A stretch of DNA of 64,000 bases from Methylomonas fluvii (GTDB lineage: Bacteria; Pseudomonadota; Gammaproteobacteria; Methylococcales; Methylomonadaceae). The notes beneath the pieces were generated by a model, which had not been told where the DNA came from, made no database searches, and saw only the letters and a list, made by a program, of their open reading frames with translations. The stretch lies in contig NZ_JACXST010000002.1 of the NCBI RefSeq assembly GCF_014850975.1, positions 62,001-126,000 on the forward strand, read 5' to 3'. Positions within the stretch are counted from its first letter, which is position 1, and every line of letters begins with the position of its first letter. Below are positions 7,901 through 15,437 of this stretch, one piece after another. Position numbers and translations under genes: made by a program.

Positions 7901-9307
7901 CTAGGAATTTTCTACATTCTTTATGTAACTGATCGCTCGCTCTATTCTGTGCAAGGTTTTCTCTCTGCCCAATAGAGCCAAAGTCAGATCAATAGCCGGC
8001 GATACACCGCTGCCACAAACCGCAACGCGCAAGGGTTGCGCAACCTTACCCAAATTAAGCTGCAACTGCTCAGCACTATCCAATACTACTTGATGAAGGC
8101 CTGAAGCTTCCCATTCGCCGATAGCGCTAAATTGCACCAGTAAATGTTGCAATATATCGTCCACGCCCGCTTTGAAATTCTTCTTGGCGGCTTTTTCTTC
8201 GTAAGCATTGAATTCCTTGTAAAAGTATTCGCTTTCGGCCGCCATATCCACCAGGGTTTTGCATCGCTCGCGCTGCGCTTTAACCACATCCGCCAACGCC
8301 GGACCGCTGGTCGGATCGATACCCCGCTCCCCCATATGCCAAGCCAAATGCCGAGCGACATGCGCCGGATCGCTACTCATGATGTACTGGTGATTCAACC
8401 ATATCAACTTCTCGGTATTGAACGTGGACGCGGAAACATTGACTTTTTCCAGCTCGAACAGCGCGACCATCTCTTCCAAGGAAAACAATTCCTGATCACC
8501 GTGCGACCAACCCAACCGCACCAGATAGTTCAACAAAGCCTCGGGCAAATACCCGTCATTGCGGTACTGCATCACACTTACCGCACCGTGGCGTTTGGAC
8601 AGTCTTGCACCGTCGGAACCTAAAATCATCGGCACATGAGCATACACCGGCAATTGCGCACCCAAGGCTTTTAGAATATTGATCTGCCTGGGCGTATTAT
8701 TGACATGATCGTCACCGCGTATCACATGAGTAACCCCCATATCCATGTCATCGACTACCACCGTCAAGTTATAGGTCGGAGTACCGTCGGAGCGTGCAAT
8801 AATCAAATCATCCAGTTCCTTATTGGCAACGACGATGCGACCTTTCACCAAGTCATCGATGATAACCTCACCCTGCTCCGGATTCTTAAAGCGCACCACT
8901 CGCTCGCCTTGCGGATTTTCAACGCCATGCCGGCACTTGCCGTTGTAACGCGGCTTTTCCTTGTTGGCCATTTGCTGCTCGCGCAACACTTCCAACTCTT
9001 CGCGACTGCAGTAGCAATAGTAGGCATCGCCCTGCGCCAGCAATTGCTGAATGACTTCTTTGTATCGATCAAAACGATGCGTCTGATAGAACGGACCCTC
9101 GTCATATTCCAAGCCTAACCAAGTCATGCCTTCCAGAATGGCATTCACCGACTCCTGGCTGGAGCGCTCAAGATCGGTATCCTCGATTCGCAAAATAAAT
9201 TTGCCACCGTGTTTGCGCGCATACAACCACGAAAACAGAGCGGTTCTGGCACCACCGACATGTAAATAACCGGTGGGACTGGGGGCAAAGCGGGTTCTAA
9301 TACTCAT
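7901..9307 (-). CDS. gltX: Glutamyl-tRNA synthetase
   Basis: 468 residues, charging tRNA-Glu in the cytoplasm. Class I signatures are present: [17 protein letters not shown] (HIGH-like motif HVGG) and [13 protein letters not shown] (KMSKS-like LSKR). Cysteines in YCYCSREE and the KCRHG region form the zinc-binding knob seen in the discriminating bacterial enzyme. The frame opens with TTG-ATG-ATG-AGT right after the stop of the Sel1-repeat gene. I chose the second ATG (9307), giving [11 protein letters not shown]; 9310 is equally possible and there is no clear Shine-Dalgarno. Its cognate tRNA-Glu genes lie just downstream. Confidence 0.97.
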   Translation of the reverse strand: MSIRTRFAPSPTGYLHVGGARTALFSWLYARKHGGKFILRIEDTDLERSSQESVNAILEGMTWLGLEYDEGPFYQTHRFDRYKEVIQQLLAQGDAYYCYCSREELEVLREQQMANKEKPRYNGKCRHGVENPQGERVVRFKNPEQGEVIIDDLVKGRIVVANKELDDLIIARSDGTPTYNLTVVVDDMDMGVTHVIRGDDHVNNTPRQINILKALGAQLPVYAHVPMILGSDGARLSKRHGAVSVMQYRNDGYLPEALLNYLVRLGWSHGDQELFSLEEMVALFELEKVNVSASTFNTEKLIWLNHQYIMSSDPAHVARHLAWHMGERGIDPTSGPALADVVKAQRERCKTLVDMAAESEYFYKEFNAYEEKAAKKNFKAGVDDILQHLLVQFSAIGEWEASGLHQVVLDSAEQLQLNLGKVAQPLRVAVCGSGVSPAIDLTLALLGREKTLHRIERAISYIKNVENS

Positions 9308-9313
9308 CATCAA

Positions 9314-9757
9314 TTATTTAGTTGTTAAAAATTTCTTGGCATATTCGCCGGGAATGGAGCGAGAGGCGTTTAAACGCATCGCCTGGTAATTAAATTGCAC
9401 ACTGCCTTTGGCTGCATCGTTTCTGCCCAGGATCGCCAACGAAGTGGCATGCCCTTGTTTAGCGGCTTTTTCGTACCAATCGGTAGCCTTATCTCTGTCG
9501 CTGCTGACACCCATGCCTCTATCGTACATCGCCCCCATTACTACCTGGGCATCGAGTAGACCTTGATTCGCGGCTTTTTCCATCCACTCCGCAGCCTTGT
9601 GTTCATCCTTATCAAAACCCTCTCGGCCAAGTAAATATAGCGACGCCAATTTAGCTTGCGCCAGCGCATTACCGTGCTCAGCCATTTCTTTCACGCTATC
9701 AGCCTTTACCGCACTGGCGAGTAAAAACATCGCACAGAACATTAAAATCTTGCCCAT
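9314..9757 (-). CDS. Exported Sel1-like repeat protein
   Basis: 147 residues with a signal peptide (hydrophobic 4-17, cleavage near VKA-DS). Sel1/TPR-like repeats follow: ALAQAKLASLYLLGREG, AAEWMEKAANQGLLDAQVVMG, and KATDWYEKAAKQGHATSLAILG, i.e. about two and a half repeats of the 36-residue unit. Such solenoids mediate protein-protein contacts, and periplasmic versions often attend envelope complexes. The start is supported by GGAG upstream. The stop lies 6 bases before gltX, so gltX may depend on this gene's transcription and translation. The partner is unknown. Confidence 0.85.
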   Translation of the reverse strand: MGKILMFCAMFLLASAVKADSVKEMAEHGNALAQAKLASLYLLGREGFDKDEHKAAEWMEKAANQGLLDAQVVMGAMYDRGMGVSSDRDKATDWYEKAAKQGHATSLAILGRNDAAKGSVQFNYQAMRLNASRSIPGEYAKKFLTTK

Positions 9758-9925
9758 TACATTCTCCAGGGAAGCCTACGAATTAAAAACAAACCGGCAT
9801 TATTTCACGGTGCCCGGCTAAGATGAACGCACTATTTAAAAATAAGGGATTGATGTTAGACTTAAGACACCAAGGCGGTACGCTAGGCCTTGTCGATGCA
9901 GAACAATAACCTGGAGAATTAATAC

Positions 9926-11110
9926 ATGAAAAGAAACCTTTTATTCACGGCCACTCTGGCCGGAGCGCTGCTTTCCGGTTGCGCGACGCAGTCGAGCAAT
10001 AATTTCCAGGCCTTCCAGCCTGAAGACCTTAACGCGCTGGTTAAATCCGGAAAACTGGTACAAAAAACCAACAGCTTTTTCGTGATTAATGATTCATCTT
10101 CATCCATGAGCCGTACCTATGTAAATTCTGCGGATTACAGCGGCACCAAGCTGGATGTCGAAAAAAATCTGCTCAACAAGTTTAACAAATCCATTCCGGT
10201 CATGCCGCTGACATCCGGTTTACGCAGCTTCGGTTTTGGCCCATGCCTATCTTGGGGCTCAACTTATCTCAACCAAGCCGTGCAAGACTACTCTCCAGCC
10301 AGTTTCGAAACTGCGATTACCTCTCTACAATGCTCTAGTGGCGGCACCCCACTGGCCACGGCGCTAAGCGATTCCGGCAAAGACATCACCTCTGCTCCCG
10401 GCAATATTGCCTTAATCGTTTTAAGCGACGGTATCGAGGAAGTCTCGCCGCTACCGACTGCCGAAGCGCTTAAATCCCAATACGGGGACAAGTTGTGTAT
10501 TTACACAGTTTGGGTCGGCAATGACCAAGATGCGGCCGGACAAGCGGTGCTGCAAGAACTGGCCAATGCATCGGGTTGTGGGTTCTCGACTACTGCCGAA
10601 GCGATTACCAGCGCCAAAGGCATGAGCGATTTCGTTAAAAACGTCTTCCTGAAAGCAGGCACACCCAAAGCGGCCGATTGCTCAACACAAGACGACGACA
10701 AAGACGGCGTAAGCAACTGTGCAGACAAATGCCCTGACACCCCTAAAGGCGCTATCGTTGATAAAGACGGTTGCTGGGCATTCCGCGGCCTGCTGTTCGA
10801 TTTCGACAAATCTGACGTCAAAGCCAAATACGGCCCGCTGATTCAAAACGCCGTGGAAGTCATGAAAATGAACCCTGGTTTGACCATTGAAATTCAGGGG
10901 CACACCGATAGTTATGGTAAGGATGCTTACAACCAAAAGCTTTCAGAGCGCAGAGCCAATGCGGTCAAAGCCGAGTTGATCAAACAAGGCGTGGAAGGCA
11001 AACGCCTCACAGCGGTTGGCTTCGGCGAGTCCAAACCCGTCGATACCAATGAAACCGACGAAGGCCGTGCCTACAACCGCCGTGTCGAATATAAACGTAC
11101 TGATCGCTAA
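9926..11110 (+). CDS. Lipoprotein with vWA, thrombospondin-type-3 and OmpA domains
   Basis: 394 residues. The signal ends in the lipobox LLSGC (Cys about 19). A von Willebrand factor A domain follows (about 50-240) with the metal-site motif NDSSSSMS, a later SSGGTPLATAL (MIDAS Thr) and IVLSDGIEEV. A calcium-binding TSP3-like linker comes next (DDDKDGVSNCADKCPDTP). The C-terminal OmpA/MotB peptidoglycan-binding domain starts at LLFDFDKSDVK and has the IEIQGHTDSYG and LSERRANAVK motifs. It is likely an outer-membrane, cell-wall-bound lipoprotein presenting a vWA domain in the periplasm or on the surface. CTGGAG supports the start. It is monocistronic with its own terminator. Confidence 0.9.
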   Translation: MKRNLLFTATLAGALLSGCATQSSNNFQAFQPEDLNALVKSGKLVQKTNSFFVINDSSSSMSRTYVNSADYSGTKLDVEKNLLNKFNKSIPVMPLTSGLRSFGFGPCLSWGSTYLNQAVQDYSPASFETAITSLQCSSGGTPLATALSDSGKDITSAPGNIALIVLSDGIEEVSPLPTAEALKSQYGDKLCIYTVWVGNDQDAAGQAVLQELANASGCGFSTTAEAITSAKGMSDFVKNVFLKAGTPKAADCSTQDDDKDGVSNCADKCPDTPKGAIVDKDGCWAFRGLLFDFDKSDVKAKYGPLIQNAVEVMKMNPGLTIEIQGHTDSYGKDAYNQKLSERRANAVKAELIKQGVEGKRLTAVGFGESKPVDTNETDEGRAYNRRVEYKRTDR

Positions 11111-11137
11111 ACGATAAGTTTCCAGCTTAACGAAACC

Positions 11138-11164
11138 AGGGAGGCCTAGGCCTCCCTTTTTTTT
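11138..11164 (+). terminator. Rho-independent terminator of the vWA-OmpA gene
   Basis: Stem AGGGAGG / CCTCCCT with a 6-base loop (11138-11157) is followed by TTTTTTT (11158-11164), 28 bases beyond the stop codon. Textbook intrinsic terminator. Confidence 0.92.
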
Positions 11165-11839
11165 ATGTCCAGACCAGTCGAATCGACTGTCGCCTAATAT
11201 TGGTGCCGCGTGGCGTAATCGTCAATTTATCAAAGCATCCGCAGGTATGGAAGCGCAATGGCGACACAACACGTTGGCGTAGTTTCAGCCGCTAAAGATC
11301 CACAAATTCTTGCCCCGTTGGCGCGTTCGCAATCATAGATGTAAATTTAAAACCTTGTTGGGCATATTCCAGGCCAGGGTTCACAACGCTTTATGTCTGG
11401 AACCTACCTTCGATACCTCCGCCCTCACCCAACTATCTGCAAGGTATGCACACGAAACCATGGCATGCCTATAAAATACCTTAATTCGAGTATTCCAAAA
11501 TTTCGCCAGTGAATTCGAAAGTTTTTGATATGCATGATTTTGGATTTTTGGCGAATAAACCAAAGCGAGCAGCATATCTACAGAGGCTGAAAAAGCGAAC
11601 GAGCTATTCGGCTTAAAGCTTTGGAATATTTTGTTTTCAGTGGTCGAGTTCGACCCTTAAGCGTCATTCGCCGGAAAATACGAATGGCAAAAGTTGGTAA
11701 GATAGCAGACAAGAATGGATGGTGCATAGCGATACCCATCAATTATCCGCCTAAAATGATGGGTTCCGGCTATCGCCTTACCCCCGCCACGTTTTGATGT
11801 CTATTCATTATGTTACGAACCCACACCAAGAGGGCAATT
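11165..11839. other. Intergenic stretch without a recognisable gene
   Basis: 675 bases between the vWA-OmpA terminator and the disrupted membrane-protein gene. Only a 64-codon minus-strand frame (11381-11575) is open; it has no clear ribosome site or family signature and I do not call it. No tRNA, long repeat or clear attC site was seen. It may hold decayed accessory DNA at the edge of the island. Confidence 0.5.
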
Positions 11840-11936
11840 GTGGCTTTTAGCAAAATTTTACTTTCAACAGCGATTGCCATAAGTATTTTTCTTTTTGGTT
11901 ATTTACTTTTGTTAATAGAACGTACCGATTAAGCGC

Positions 11937-12533
11937 CTAGCAAAAAGTTAACGTGTATTGTGAGCCAAACCCGCGACCAATTTCGTCAATGGCTTGCTCA
12001 AGTTCATCCGGCGTAAATGTTTTGAATGGCAGCCATTCATATTTCATTTTATGCCACAGCAATTCAATGCGGTTCAGCTCGGGACTGTAGGGTGGCAGGA
12101 AATAAAATCGCATACCTTTCTCTTCCAATAAATCCCAATAAGGTTTCAGTTTCTTGGCAGTATGAATGGATGCATTATCCAAAATCACTACCAAGGGTTT
12201 GCTGACGCGTTCGATCAAAGCCATCAGAAAGCCAAAAAACCACAGACCATTGACGCTTTGCCACAGTTTCGCCATCATTAATCGGCCCGATGAAAGCAAA
12301 GCGCCTATGACATTCATGCGCTGCGCACGTGTAGCGGTAATGGCATGGACTTCTCCGCTTTTCGTCCAAGCCGAACGATTCGGCGGCTGTGGCGCAAACC
12401 CGGCTTCGTCCACATAGGCCAATTCGATTTCACCGGCTTGCGCTTGTTTAATCAGCTCGGCGATGTCATGTCGGGCCTGCTCGAAGCGCTCTGGATCGCG
12501 CTTTTTTTTAAACTGTAGCGGGTGCGCTTCCAC
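11937..12533 (-). CDS. IS630 transposase, C-terminal DDE frame (orfB)
   Basis: 198 residues in the -1 frame relative to orfA, overlapping it by 82 bases. It contains the DDE catalytic triad of the IS630/Tc1 superfamily: ELAYVDEAGFAP (first Asp), LVVILDNASIHTAKK (second Asp) and YSPELNRIELLWHKMK (Glu). The productive protein is expected to be an orfA-orfB fusion of about 330 residues made by -1 frameshifting at the A8 run at 12502-12509. Stop TAG lies 5 bases inside the left IS end. Confidence 0.88.
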   Translation of the reverse strand: MEAHPLQFKKKRDPERFEQARHDIAELIKQAQAGEIELAYVDEAGFAPQPPNRSAWTKSGEVHAITATRAQRMNVIGALLSSGRLMMAKLWQSVNGLWFFGFLMALIERVSKPLVVILDNASIHTAKKLKPYWDLLEEKGMRFYFLPPYSPELNRIELLWHKMKYEWLPFKTFTPDELEQAIDEIGRGFGSQYTLTFC

Positions 12534-12934
12534 ACATAGCCCAGCCGTTTCAACTCGTTCCGTAGCGTGCCGGCACTAATCGTCACGCCGCATTCCGTCG
12601 TTAGACGACTGACTAATGCCCGGCAATTCAAAGGTTCCGCATCGATCCATTCTTTGAGTTGGCATCGATGCGAGTCGGTCAACTTACTCGGCGCACCACT
12701 GCGGGGGTGATCCGGTAAGCTGTTCAGTCCGTTTCTCCACCACTTCCGTCGCCGCTCCCGAATCGCTTCCGGCTTCACGCCTTGTTGTTCTGCAACCGCA
12801 ATGACTGTCTGACCATTGGCTAACATCAAAATGGTGTCCGCACGCTCACGCTCTCGCCAATCACTCCCTTTTTTGATAATTAGCTGGAGTTGCTCTCGTT
12901 CGTTTTCGCTCAATTCAATTGGTTTTACCCGCAT
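12452..12934 (-). CDS. IS630 transposase, N-terminal frame (orfA)
   Basis: 160 residues. A helix-turn-helix DNA-binding region (about 40-70: QTVIAVAEQQGVKPEAIRERR) is followed by a second winged-helix segment (KLTDSHRCQLKEWID, then GVTISAGTLRNELKRLGYVWKRTRYS), as in the N-terminal half of IS630 transposases. The homologous frame is lost after YSLKK, at a run of eight A (minus strand; 12502-12509), and the tail SAIQSASSRP is off-family. A -1 shift on that run joins it to the catalytic frame. Whether the shift is programmed or a mutation cannot be told from one copy. Confidence 0.85.
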   Translation of the reverse strand: MRVKPIELSENEREQLQLIIKKGSDWRERERADTILMLANGQTVIAVAEQQGVKPEAIRERRRKWWRNGLNSLPDHPRSGAPSKLTDSHRCQLKEWIDAEPLNCRALVSRLTTECGVTISAGTLRNELKRLGYVWKRTRYSLKKSAIQSASSRPDMTSPS

Positions 12935-13220
12935 TCCGTCGCTACCACCACCGTATCTAAAATCCGGTTATTTTACTGCATGGCGATTTGTTATTAAGCG
13001 CTTACCTAGCAAAACCAACATCAATTGGGTTTGATGTAATTATTTTTTTTCACACAATCGTCGTGTTCTTAATACCTTTATTTATAGTCGGCTTACAGAA
13101 TAATATTTTTACAAAACCGATTCTCCTATCGGCGTTAATTCTCTCGATTATGTTAGAGATTGTTTTTTTAGGATTAAATAGTCGTCCCTGAAAAAGCCGA
13201 TATTTTCCGAACACCAGCAT

Positions 13221-14567
13221 TCAGGCCGACAATAAAAACGGCGCGCTCAATGGCCGCGCCAAAATCCGACATGGCGGTCTCCAAAAATGAGGCAAAAAAA
13301 TCCTCAACTGCCTGAGGATCATACGGATATTGTGGCCAGCACCGCATAAGATGGCATGCATGGCATCGCCCAGTTCGCCTTTCAGGTAATTGCGGCCCAG
13401 CAATCCGTCGTTTTTGAGGTGCCCGATGACGGGTTCGATGGCATTGCGGCGTTTGAGGGCGCGTTTGAGTCGCCGGGTGTTTATTCCTCTCTTTTGCCGG
13501 GCTTTGTAAATGGTCACGTTCGGGACCTCGACACCACGGTATCCTAAATCCACAAAAGCTTCTTTTGCGCGTGTACCGCTTAGAATCTCCGCCTGTTCCA
13601 GACACGATTCCAGGGTGTGTCCATCGTAGGGATTACCGGAAAAGCTGCGGGCGCCGAGCACAAAATTACTTTTGTTGGTGACGGTGATGCCCACTTTGAC
13701 GCCGAATTCATACTTCTTGTGGACTTTGCCTTTGGAAATGCATTCGACTTCCGTGGCGTGGAAACTGTACAGCTTGTTTTTATCCTGGGGTTGTTGGTTC
13801 AAAATCCGTTGGGTTTTCTCTAGCGTCTCTTTAAAAGCCAATTTGACTGCATCGGATTGATCCGTCAATTGGCGCTCGATATCTCGGTAAACCCGACCCA
13901 CCAAAGTTTTGAGCTGTTTGAGCATTTTGCGTTTGCGCTTCATTTGCTTGGCATGACTGTACCGGTTCGCCATCATCAGCAAATAGGGGGCTTTGCGGTT
14001 GTAGTTCTGCCGTAGTGTAATCTCATGCTGCTCAGCCAGACGTACCATGTGCTGGCGACAGCGTTCATACAATTTTCCATCGGTCGGATACGTGATGGCT
14101 TTCTCTTGCACCGTGCTATCAACCGTCACCGATTCAAAATCCTGTTTCTTCACGGTCTTGCTGGCTACGCCAGCCTGGATCGTCACCGATAACATCCACT
14201 CGCAACCTTCTTCTCCGATCCGTTTTCGCCAATAGGTCAGTGACGTGGGGTGGCAAGGTATCTGGTGTTGGAAATACTCTTCGCCACAAAAATATTGCCA
14301 ATAGGGATTTTCAAGCCACTGTGCCACGACCGCTTCGTCCGAGCGTGCAAACGCATGTTTGAGGTAATGAAGCCCGGCAATAAGACGCGTTGGCAACGCC
14401 GGAGCGCCTTGGTTCTCGGTAAAAAATTCACCGAACGCATCATCCAGTACTTTCCAATCGATCAAATTTGCCAGTTGGTAAAGCTCATGCTTCGGATTCA
14501 ACAGGTCGGCCAGTGGTGTGTTGAATAGATCGATTTGGCCGCTACTTTCTTGGGATTTTGGCTTCAT
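13221..14567 (-). CDS. IS5-family DDE transposase
   Basis: 448 residues. The N-terminal part (LFNTPLADLLNPKHELYQLA, then LPTRLIAGLHYLKHAFARSDE) is the IS5-type DNA-binding domain. The DDE catalytic core shows FESVTVDSTVQEKAI (first Asp), AFVDLGYRGVEV (second Asp) and RRNAIEPVIGHLKNDGLLGRN (Glu, of the Y-(2)-R-(3)-E-(6)-K type). The frame is intact, so the element may be active. The ATG at 14567 lacks a strong ribosome site, usual for transposases that are expressed poorly. Confidence 0.93.
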   Translation of the reverse strand: MKPKSQESSGQIDLFNTPLADLLNPKHELYQLANLIDWKVLDDAFGEFFTENQGAPALPTRLIAGLHYLKHAFARSDEAVVAQWLENPYWQYFCGEEYFQHQIPCHPTSLTYWRKRIGEEGCEWMLSVTIQAGVASKTVKKQDFESVTVDSTVQEKAITYPTDGKLYERCRQHMVRLAEQHEITLRQNYNRKAPYLLMMANRYSHAKQMKRKRKMLKQLKTLVGRVYRDIERQLTDQSDAVKLAFKETLEKTQRILNQQPQDKNKLYSFHATEVECISKGKVHKKYEFGVKVGITVTNKSNFVLGARSFSGNPYDGHTLESCLEQAEILSGTRAKEAFVDLGYRGVEVPNVTIYKARQKRGINTRRLKRALKRRNAIEPVIGHLKNDGLLGRNYLKGELGDAMHAILCGAGHNIRMILRQLRIFLPHFWRPPCRILARPLSAPFLLSA

Positions 14568-14580
14568 TTTCGATAAAAAT

Positions 14581-14619
14581 TTGCAAGAAATTAATATCTA
14601 TTTTACTAATTTCTTGCAA
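14581..14619 (-). promoter_or_regulatory. Inverted repeat in the transposase leader of the IS5 element
   Basis: Perfect 13-base arms (TTGCAAGAAATTA and its complement TAATTTCTTGCAA) are separated by 13 bases. It begins 13 bases upstream of the transposase ATG and lies inside the IS. It could limit translation of read-through transcripts entering from outside, or be a regulatory or transposase binding site; this is inference. Confidence 0.55.
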
Positions 14620-14807
14620 TTATTGCCCGTCTTTTTCTTCAATTATTTATTGTGTTTCAATGCTTTAGCCGTGAATTTGTGGCTTTTCAGGGGCGACTAA
14701 ATACAACAGGAATTGTGTGGCAGTATGAAAAAGGCACTCCAGCAAATCTGATAGACCTTATTCGCGAACAACTTAATTGAGCAAATTACAGCAAACATGC
14801 AATTTTT

Positions 14808-14870
14808 ACTAAACTTTGCGCTCAAGGTGGCTCTCAGCTTCGCTACGCGCATCTTAGCTCAGTGTTATCG
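14808..14870 (+). other. Putative attC (integron cassette recombination site)
   Basis: 63 bases with attC-like architecture: ACTAAAC (RYYYAAC-like, 6 of 7), TTTGC, GCTCAAGGTG, a loop region with GCTTCGCTACGC, then CATCTTAGC, TCAGT and GTTATCG. The left arm GCTCAAG pairs with CTTAGC leaving one unpaired C, matching the extrahelical base that orients real attC sites. The right core departs from GTTRRRY after GTTA. It sits between the end of the disrupted gene (stop 14780) and the next ORF, which starts 4 bases beyond it, exactly where cassette sites lie. No integrase gene is in the window. Confidence 0.5.
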
Positions 14871-14873
14871 CTT

Positions 14874-15239
14874 ATGAAGTGTTTTCTACTGACAATATTG
14901 CTTTTCTCATTGACTGCAATGGCAAATGAAACTATCGAAAGTGATAACAAGTATGCGAAAAAGTACATGCAGCAGTTTCATAACGGAATGACAATAGATG
15001 AAGTGCGCTGTATCCTTCTCAAAGTCAAAAAGCAAGTAGTGTTTTACAATAACTGCATAAAAGATTTTCAATACCCAATGACGCCGTGCGCTGACGGATA
15101 CAATCTCATAATCACAATTAAACTTCCAGGCTTCGATCAGTCACTCGGCAAAGGTGACTTACAAATGTATTTTTACTTTGATAGTAATCAACTTTTGTTG
15201 GAGAATTTACATGAACTCTATTACCCGGCTCAGCATTAA
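14874..15239 (+). CDS. Small secreted protein of unknown function, possible gene-cassette product
   Basis: 121 residues from the ATG at 14874, chosen because the signal peptide starts there (MKCFLLTILLFSLTAMANE, cleavage near AMA-NE); an in-frame GTG lies 12 bases upstream. The mature part has four cysteines (DEVRCILLK, YNNCIKDF and MTPCADGY are visible) that could form disulfides in the periplasm, and a C-terminal beta-like segment. No family is recognised. It starts 4 bases after the attC-like site, as cassette genes do, but no second attC is visible after its stop. Confidence 0.65.
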   Translation: MKCFLLTILLFSLTAMANETIESDNKYAKKYMQQFHNGMTIDEVRCILLKVKKQVVFYNNCIKDFQYPMTPCADGYNLIITIKLPGFDQSLGKGDLQMYFYFDSNQLLLENLHELYYPAQH

Positions 15240-15437
15240 CAGCTAAAATTTTACGTTTAAGCTTGATATAGTGGGCACGGTTTTGTTTCTAACCAGATTA
15301 GAATTGTAGGAAAACTTGCCTAAACATCTGCTATAGACTCCTAACCGGTCAATCAAAAATTCAAATAGCTGTCCGCTCTTGGCCGAACTCAGCCTATCCC
15401 CTCAGCAACCAGAAATACAGGGCCCTCAAACGCCAGA

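Larger units (their letters stand above)
11932..13002 (-). mobile_element. IS630-family insertion sequence, apparently complete
   Basis: 1071 bases bounded by TA on each side (11930-11931 and 13003-13004), the TA target duplication typical of IS630/Tc1-like elements. Ends start AGCGCCTAGCAAAAA on the left and, read inward from the right, AGCGCTTAATAACAA, giving short imperfect inverted repeats. It carries a two-frame transposase (12934 to 11937). Ends were placed from the TA duplication and the restored host frame. Confidence 0.85.
13181..14697 (-). mobile_element. IS5-family insertion sequence, apparently complete
   Basis: 1517 bases with inverted ends: left GTCGTCCCTGAAAAAGCC, right read inward GTCGCCCCTGAAAAGCC (one mismatch and one extra A). 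It is flanked by the direct repeat TAAATA at 13175-13180 and 14698-14703. It holds one long transposase gene on the minus strand and a hairpin in the untranslated leader. Removing it with one TAAATA copy restores the host reading frame, which supports the ends chosen. Confidence 0.87.
11840..14780 (+). pseudogene. Small membrane-protein gene split by two insertion sequences
   Basis: Three pieces (11840-11931, 13005-13180 and 14704-14780) join into one open frame of 114 codons when the IS630 element (with one TA) and the IS5 element (with one TAAATA) are removed. The start is taken as GTG at 11840, preceded by AAGAGGG. The joined product has three hydrophobic segments (about 5-26, 42-60 and 68-88), a polar tail ending IDLIREQLN, and a TGA stop at 14778-14780. 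The frame continues exactly across both junctions, which makes the reconstruction convincing. As it stands, translation stops at the first junction after 30 codons. I do not recognise the family. An attC-like site follows 27 bases downstream, so the gene may have been an integron cassette. Confidence 0.75.

Noticed and set aside
11381-11575. 64-codon minus-strand frame in the island
   Set aside because: No ribosome site, no recognisable domain and composition like surrounding non-coding DNA.
11932-14697. Composite transposon made of the two adjacent IS elements
   Set aside because: The elements are from different families with different ends and each has its own target duplication, so they inserted independently.
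15240-15437. A second attC site after the small secreted-protein gene
   Set aside because: No paired GCTCAAG/CTTAGC arms or GTTRRRY core could be found there.
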